Shown: positions 59,501 through 64,000 of the stretch, in pieces
Layout of the letters: every line of letters begins with the position of its first letter
How positions within the stretch are numbered: position 1 is the first letter of the stretch
Source of the DNA: Lunularia cruciata
Taxonomy: Eukaryota > Streptophyta > Marchantiopsida > Lunulariales > Lunulariaceae
Direction: 5' to 3'
DNA length: 64,000 bases
NCBI GenBank assembly: GCA_948567375.1
Contig: OX419760.1
Coordinates: 47,368,001-47,432,000 of the forward strand
Position numbers and translations under genes: made by a program
Notes under the pieces: model-generated
The model's database searches: none
Told to the model about the DNA's origin: nothing
The model's input: only the letters and a program-made list of their open reading frames with translations

Positions 59501-61673
59501 AGGACATTTATACCCACAACTCTGGAAGAACTCCAAAATGTTTTCCCGTGGTCCATGGTAGACAATTTGACCCTCAGTAAGCAATATAATATCATCAAAA
59601 AGGTCATAAGTTTCAGGTGCTGGTTGCAGAAGAGACATAAAAATTGTGGACTCCAGGACATGAGTAATGTCACGGAGAACTTTCACGACTTGGAACGTTG
59701 TTGAACTATCCAAACCAGTAGAAATTTCATCCATAAACAGGGTCTTCATGGGTCCCACAATCATTTCACCTGAATTATCATGTATTCATAAACACAGGAG
59801 ATTAGGTGCGTGATTAAACAGGGGTACCTAAAACGTGCTAAATGATCCAAATCAATTGCACCAGTTCTATACAAGATCTTGTCAACTGGAATTTGTGAGT
59901 TGGAGGAAAATTACAAGAACTACATACCTGTGGTAACCCTCTTTTTCTGGCCTCCGGATATTCCTCTCCGCATGTCGTCACCAACCACCGTATCCGCACA
60001 GATGTCCAAACCTAATATCTGTATACACAGCAAATGTCTCATCTCTGGAAGAAACGCAAATAGTGGAAGTCCGCATACTCTATAATGGGAACTAAACAGG
60101 TCCCTACAAAGACTGAACCGACCCACTTGGAAGTGAGATTCAATTTTCAATTTGAAGGGCACGCAGGTCGCGAGAAGTAATCAGTGCTTACCTTTAATGT
60201 GTAATCAGTGATGAGTCCACTAGACACCTCTTTCATAGCCGCGGCCTATTTGAATAAAGGATAAATGATTTAGACACTTTAAAGAAGCCGAATTTGCAAC
60301 TTCAACTTCAATCATGCAAGCAGCTTTGTTGAACTCACTTTCATGTAAAAGTCTATGCTTGGGTCCGGGCGTATTCCCAATTCTGTCTCTCTCTTGGACA
60401 ATTCAGCCAAAAGCTCTGCACAGGAATCGAATAGGACGCCAATCCAGAGAAACGGCTTTAGGTTTCATGGATTTGATAATACTAACGTACAGTGCCGTGC
60501 CAGAATCTACTGCAATTTACTTGACAATATTGCAGCTGACTATCTAGCTCTTTCACAAAAATGGAAAAAAAATGCAGAAATGACGGATGCAATGTGGTCA
60601 ATTACTCGCGGCTTCAGGAGAGAAAGCATACATTCACATATCCAATCAATTTCCATTGCAAAGACGAAAGCATTTACCGTAACGTGTTCCAACGCCTTGA
60701 CACTTGGCGGAGAAGTCGAAAGTCTCGCGCACGGTCATCTCGCCAATGTGCATGTCGTTTTGGCTAATATACGCCGACGTCTTTTGAGGCACAAATTCGC
60801 GCAAACCATGCCCATTGTATGTGACTTTTCCTTGCACCTGCCAAGTTTTCAGCTCTCAGATTACTAGAAGTTGGCAGCATGATTTCATTTGCAAAATGTA
60901 CAGCAGATATTTAGATGCGATAGTTGACTTTCTCGATTGGATCGGCCGTGATCAACAGGAACTATAGGTTATAAATACCAGAACAGATTCAGTCGCAAAT
61001 ATTTCATCTGAAGCGTCTTACCTTCAAAGCCTTATCTAGCTTACCCGCCAGCGCAAGCAGAAAGGTACTTTTCCCCGAGCTAGGAGGACCCAGGAGCAAA
61101 GTCATCCTGTGCATGAAGCCCAATCATGGATCAAGGCAAGAACTAAACTGGAGAACAATTTGCAGACTACTTTAGATGCAAAAGTATGAACCTAGAGGGC
61201 CCAAACCATTTGTATGTGATGACGTCGCGGACCTGCCAGGCTTGATAATTCCGGATATATCGTGAAGAATAGTAATATCAGTCTTCTTTGTCACAGGCAC
61301 TCCCATAGCATTCAACCAGCTCTGCATGAAAGATACACCACTTGAGTTCCTCTTTCCCTTTTCTCCAGGATCAAGCTCCCTAATCTCATGCGAGGAGAGT
61401 AATGGCTCCCATTGTAGATTGCTATAAGAATCCCAGGAGACTGCTGGTACGTTCATCAAGTTTTCTCGCTAAAGGAAATGGTACCCGTACAAGCTGCTTC
61501 TTCACTCACCTCAACCGTGTTTGCTGCAGCATTATAAAGTGTTGGTAAAGCACGACCACCAATATGGCACTTTGCTTCCACATTCAAATGTTCAAAACGA
61601 ACCTCGACGGTAGGGAGCGCGATTCCCACCCTGGAACAGTAGTAAGTGTCCCGGTGAGTACCATAAGAATTCA

Positions 61674-61738
<65 letters not shown>

Positions 61739-62454
61739 CCGACACATCCAACATTTATTAGACTAGAAATAAATTTCATGACATTCTTCAGCAATTTGTT
61801 CAAGCCACTCGTCAGCACTGTGAGTACGACTGATTTTCAGTTGACAGAACTACAATAGGTGCAGTCAATTATCCAGAAAGAACCCCAGTGCTTCGCGGAG
61901 TAAAGAAGGGAGGCGACAAACTAGCCCGTCGCTTGTCGACATGAATCAATTCACTAAGATCGTTCAGTTGAGCGAGAGACCAGATATAACATACACTCCC
62001 AAATAATCTTGGGTATAAAACTATGTTAGGCCGAAGGACCAACCCGGAGTAGTACTTACTTATCAATGCGATCACGCAATCTGTAGAGAAACCTCTCGTT
62101 ATCTTCTTCGGGGCTAGAAATATCGAAAAGCTTCCCAAGAAGGTTTTTCCTCTCATCAGACCCGATGCTTTTGAGGTCTATCTGCTCGCGTTCCACCCTG
62201 CTGCCTTTCAAATTTTCAAGAATTGTGGTTCTCAAACGATCATAAGTCGGGAGTTTCTCCAATGCAGCCCACTTCAGGGCCACCTCGTCATCAATTTCCG
62301 TTTCCCTTCTTGATTCCGTCGTCCTCGTGAAGATGTTATCTGAGGCTAGGCCCCAACTCCTCCTTAGACTGGCACTGTTCCTGCTCCCGTTTACTCCCCT
62401 TTCACCCCATACATCGATGGCCTCCAGGCCAGTCGAGGAGACTGCCATCCGCAA
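53513..62454 (-). CDS. full-size PDR-type ABC transporter (ABCG subfamily), 23 exons
   Basis: Exons in minus order: 62454-62060, 61630-61510, 61321-61233, 61106-61022, 60837-60678, 60415-60339, 60245-60192, 60018-59928, 59769-59468, 59331-59050, 58872-58556, 58336-58072, 57812-57650, 57458-57327, 57234-57020, 56662-56330, 56196-55906, 55747-55664, 55547-55414, 55254-55027, 54862-54691, 54354-54100, 53782-53513. All phases agree: 4515 bases, 1504 residues, normal for PDR. Order NBD1-TMD1-NBD2-TMD2, as in plant plasma-membrane exporters of terpenoids, hormones, waxes or toxins. NBD1: Walker A GPPSSGKS (about 208), ISQND (254), signature ISGGQKKR (347), Walker B TLFMDE (367). NBD2: GVSGAGKTT (948), signature LSTEQRKR (1055), [12 protein letters not shown] (1074). 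TMD1 ends include [19 protein letters not shown]2 ends with [15 protein letters not shown]. No stop or frameshift. Intron 9 is GC-AG. Substrate unknown. Confidence 0.95.
59332..59467 (-). other. ABCG intron 9 with GC-AG splice sites
   Basis: Exon 9 must end after FLQE and exon 10 begin with VTSMRDQ to keep the family sequence and frame. The donor there reads AAGAG|GCGAGT (GC at 59466-59467) and the acceptor TGTACAG. The next GT donor would shift the frame. All other introns of the gene read GT-AG. Confidence 0.8.
61022..61106 (-). other. short ABCG exon 4 carrying the first Walker A motif
   Basis: An 85-base exon, easily missed by ORF searches. It reads [20 protein letters not shown] then AGKLDKALK. 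Acceptor CACAG|G and donor AAG|GTAAGA. Without it NBD1 would lack its ATP-binding P-loop. Confidence 0.93.
61681..61734. repeat. (TC)27 microsatellite in ABCG intron 1
   Basis: Uninterrupted 54-base TC tract, about 50 bp inside the acceptor end of intron 1 (61631-62059). On the transcribed strand it reads (GA)n. Confidence 0.97.
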
Positions 62455-64000
62455 GCTCGATTTAAAATGCGCTTCACACTCACTGATGGAAAGCGCTTCC
62501 CACCTTGGCTCTGGGCTCTCTACGTAATCGATGCTCAGCTCGGGTCAACTGTGTAAGCTCTGTCTCGGTTTTAACGAGCAGAATGTGCAAACATGCCCGT
62601 CTTGATTCATGGAATCGACGACCACGAGATTCTGACCCGTTTCCATCAATCGGCACTCGATCTTTATAATCAGAACCTTATTAGCTCTTATCTTCTGTTC
62701 GATGGCTCTTCACGCATGAGCTTCACCAGTCTCGCACGTAAGAGAAGTTCCTGCACAGGTGTTCTGATCAAGGGCAAGCTTATCGGTGGGAAGGCGGGAT
62801 GGAAGGAAATTACAAATTGTAGTTTAAAATGGAGGACTTCAGGATAGACATGCAGACAGAAGTGAAGACATGTAGACAGAAATGCATGCAGAAACCAATC
62901 TTCTTGGGCTCAGGAGATGGAGGGCAAGGTGGAAACGGTATAGCAGGACAGGAGTCAGTCTTCGCTATGGGTCGCTCGGGCAAGCACCAAGGATAGCGCT
63001 CGCTGTGCATAAACAGTCGCGTTTGTGATTGATTCCATGAAAGAAAGTTACTACCGTAAGCAGTGCAATGGCTGCGCTCTTGCCACTGCCTTCAAATTCT
63101 CAGTGGCACGGATCATGCACACGAGATATAATATAGCAGTCAACAAAGGGCTATAATATTCCTCATCCTAATTTGTCTGTTCTTTCATAGCTCAAAGGCG
63201 CCTTCAAAATACCGTGTCCTTGTTATTTGTCCATCGTCCTCCCACTTCATCCATTCTCAGCGAGAAACTAGAGTAGGAAGGAAATAAGCTTTTATCCACC
63301 TGTGACTGAGGGAAAATAAGTTGTTCACGGCGGTCCACAGTTCATACGTCCCCGTCGCTGGTCACAGAAATGTCTATCTCCGGGTGTACGTGACTCCCAT
63401 TCCAGTCTTCACCTGCTCCGTCTACCCAGATCTTTCCTCGTCGTCAGGAGCCGCTGCTGTAACGAAACGGTGAACGAACCAAGATTCGTTCGAAGCTTCT
63501 GAACCCGCTCCGACAGCTATGGACTGCAATTCACAACATGTGAGTTACACAGACTCTCACTTCGGCCTGGACAATCTCTAACTTTGGACAAACAAAGAAA
63601 GCACCCTTTGTAATAACCCCACGTTTCTTCAGTCCTATTTCCCCTTCAAACGTTATTGTGAGGCGGCGCCATCTTTTTGGCTACTTGCAATACTCTTCCG
63701 GGTGCCTCTCTCTGTCGCCGCATTGCATCCAACAGCGACAATGTACACTACACTTCCCGTGGACGTTCCCTTCTCGAACCGTAGCAGCAGCCAACTTACA
63801 GCCCCCGTCTAGTGTGCACTGTAGCATGCTGTGGCTGCTTCTGTGGGGCCCATTTCCTCATACATCAATTAGAGTTCGCAATGAAGCAAGCTTTGCATTA
63901 AAGCCGGTCCTCGTCATTATCTTTGGCACGAACGCACATGACCTATCCCTTCAAATCATCGTCTTAGATTCTCAACTTTCTATTTCAGCAGCAGCTGATC
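62455..64000. other. upstream region of the ABCG gene
   Basis: Expected to contain the promoter and 5' UTR of the minus-strand transporter. The short ORFs at 62593-62847 and 62810-63010 show no family resemblance. A short repeated CATG(C/T)AGACAGAA motif occurs at 62850-62885. AT-rich boxes near 63125 and 63153 could be TATA elements, but neither can be tied to a start site from sequence alone. Confidence 0.45.

Noticed and set aside
62593-63010. Short ORFs upstream of the ABCG start as a divergent gene
   Set aside because: No family match and no sensible continuation; more likely promoter or leader.
63120-63160. ABCG TATA box
   Set aside because: AT-rich boxes are present but about 670 bp from the start codon with no other support.

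Overview
The window looks like nuclear DNA of a land plant. It holds a spliced SABATH-type methyltransferase remnant, a spliced full-size PDR/ABCG transporter, and chromodomain-bearing Ty3/gypsy and Ty1/copia retrotransposons primed by initiator tRNA-Met. I cannot name the species. No tRNA, rRNA, CRISPR array or bacterial-style operon was seen.

Layout. At 698-1496 (+) are the last two coding exons of a SABATH methyltransferase. AT-rich intergenic DNA follows, with a small duplicated block at 2430-2635. At 3966-5970 lies a 2-kb, internally deleted Ty1/copia element (minus strand) with 404-bp LTRs and a perfect 5-bp target duplication. From about 7.07 to 51.6 kb the window is almost entirely LTR retrotransposons, nested up to three deep. 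An old family-2 gypsy relic (F, +) was split by a family-1 gypsy (A, 8803-14426) and by a family-3 gypsy (E, 15716-33329). E was itself split by another family-1 element (B, minus), a family-3 solo LTR, and a family-3 element (D, minus). A second family-2 relic (G, minus, to about 51.6 kb) was split by family-1 element C (36782-42418). A decayed family-1 solo LTR lies at 51.8-52.3 kb.

The single clearly functional host gene is a 23-exon, minus-strand PDR/ABCG transporter at 53513-62454. Its exons join in frame to a 1504-residue NBD-TMD-NBD-TMD protein. One exon of 85 bp (61022-61106) holds the first Walker A motif. Intron 9 appears to use a GC-AG splice pair. Intron 1 carries a (TC)27 microsatellite.

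Most notable signals. (1) Family-1 LTRs are built of palindromic GAAGCTTC modules that fit the heat-shock-element pattern. The strongest cluster lies about 20 bp upstream of a TATAAATA box, which suggests heat-inducible retrotransposons comparable in concept to Arabidopsis ONSEN. (2) The nesting order can be read from matching 5-bp target duplications. (3) The gypsy copies are each broken at different catalytic sites, largely by C-to-T/G-to-A type changes, while elements C and D keep one continuous pol frame.
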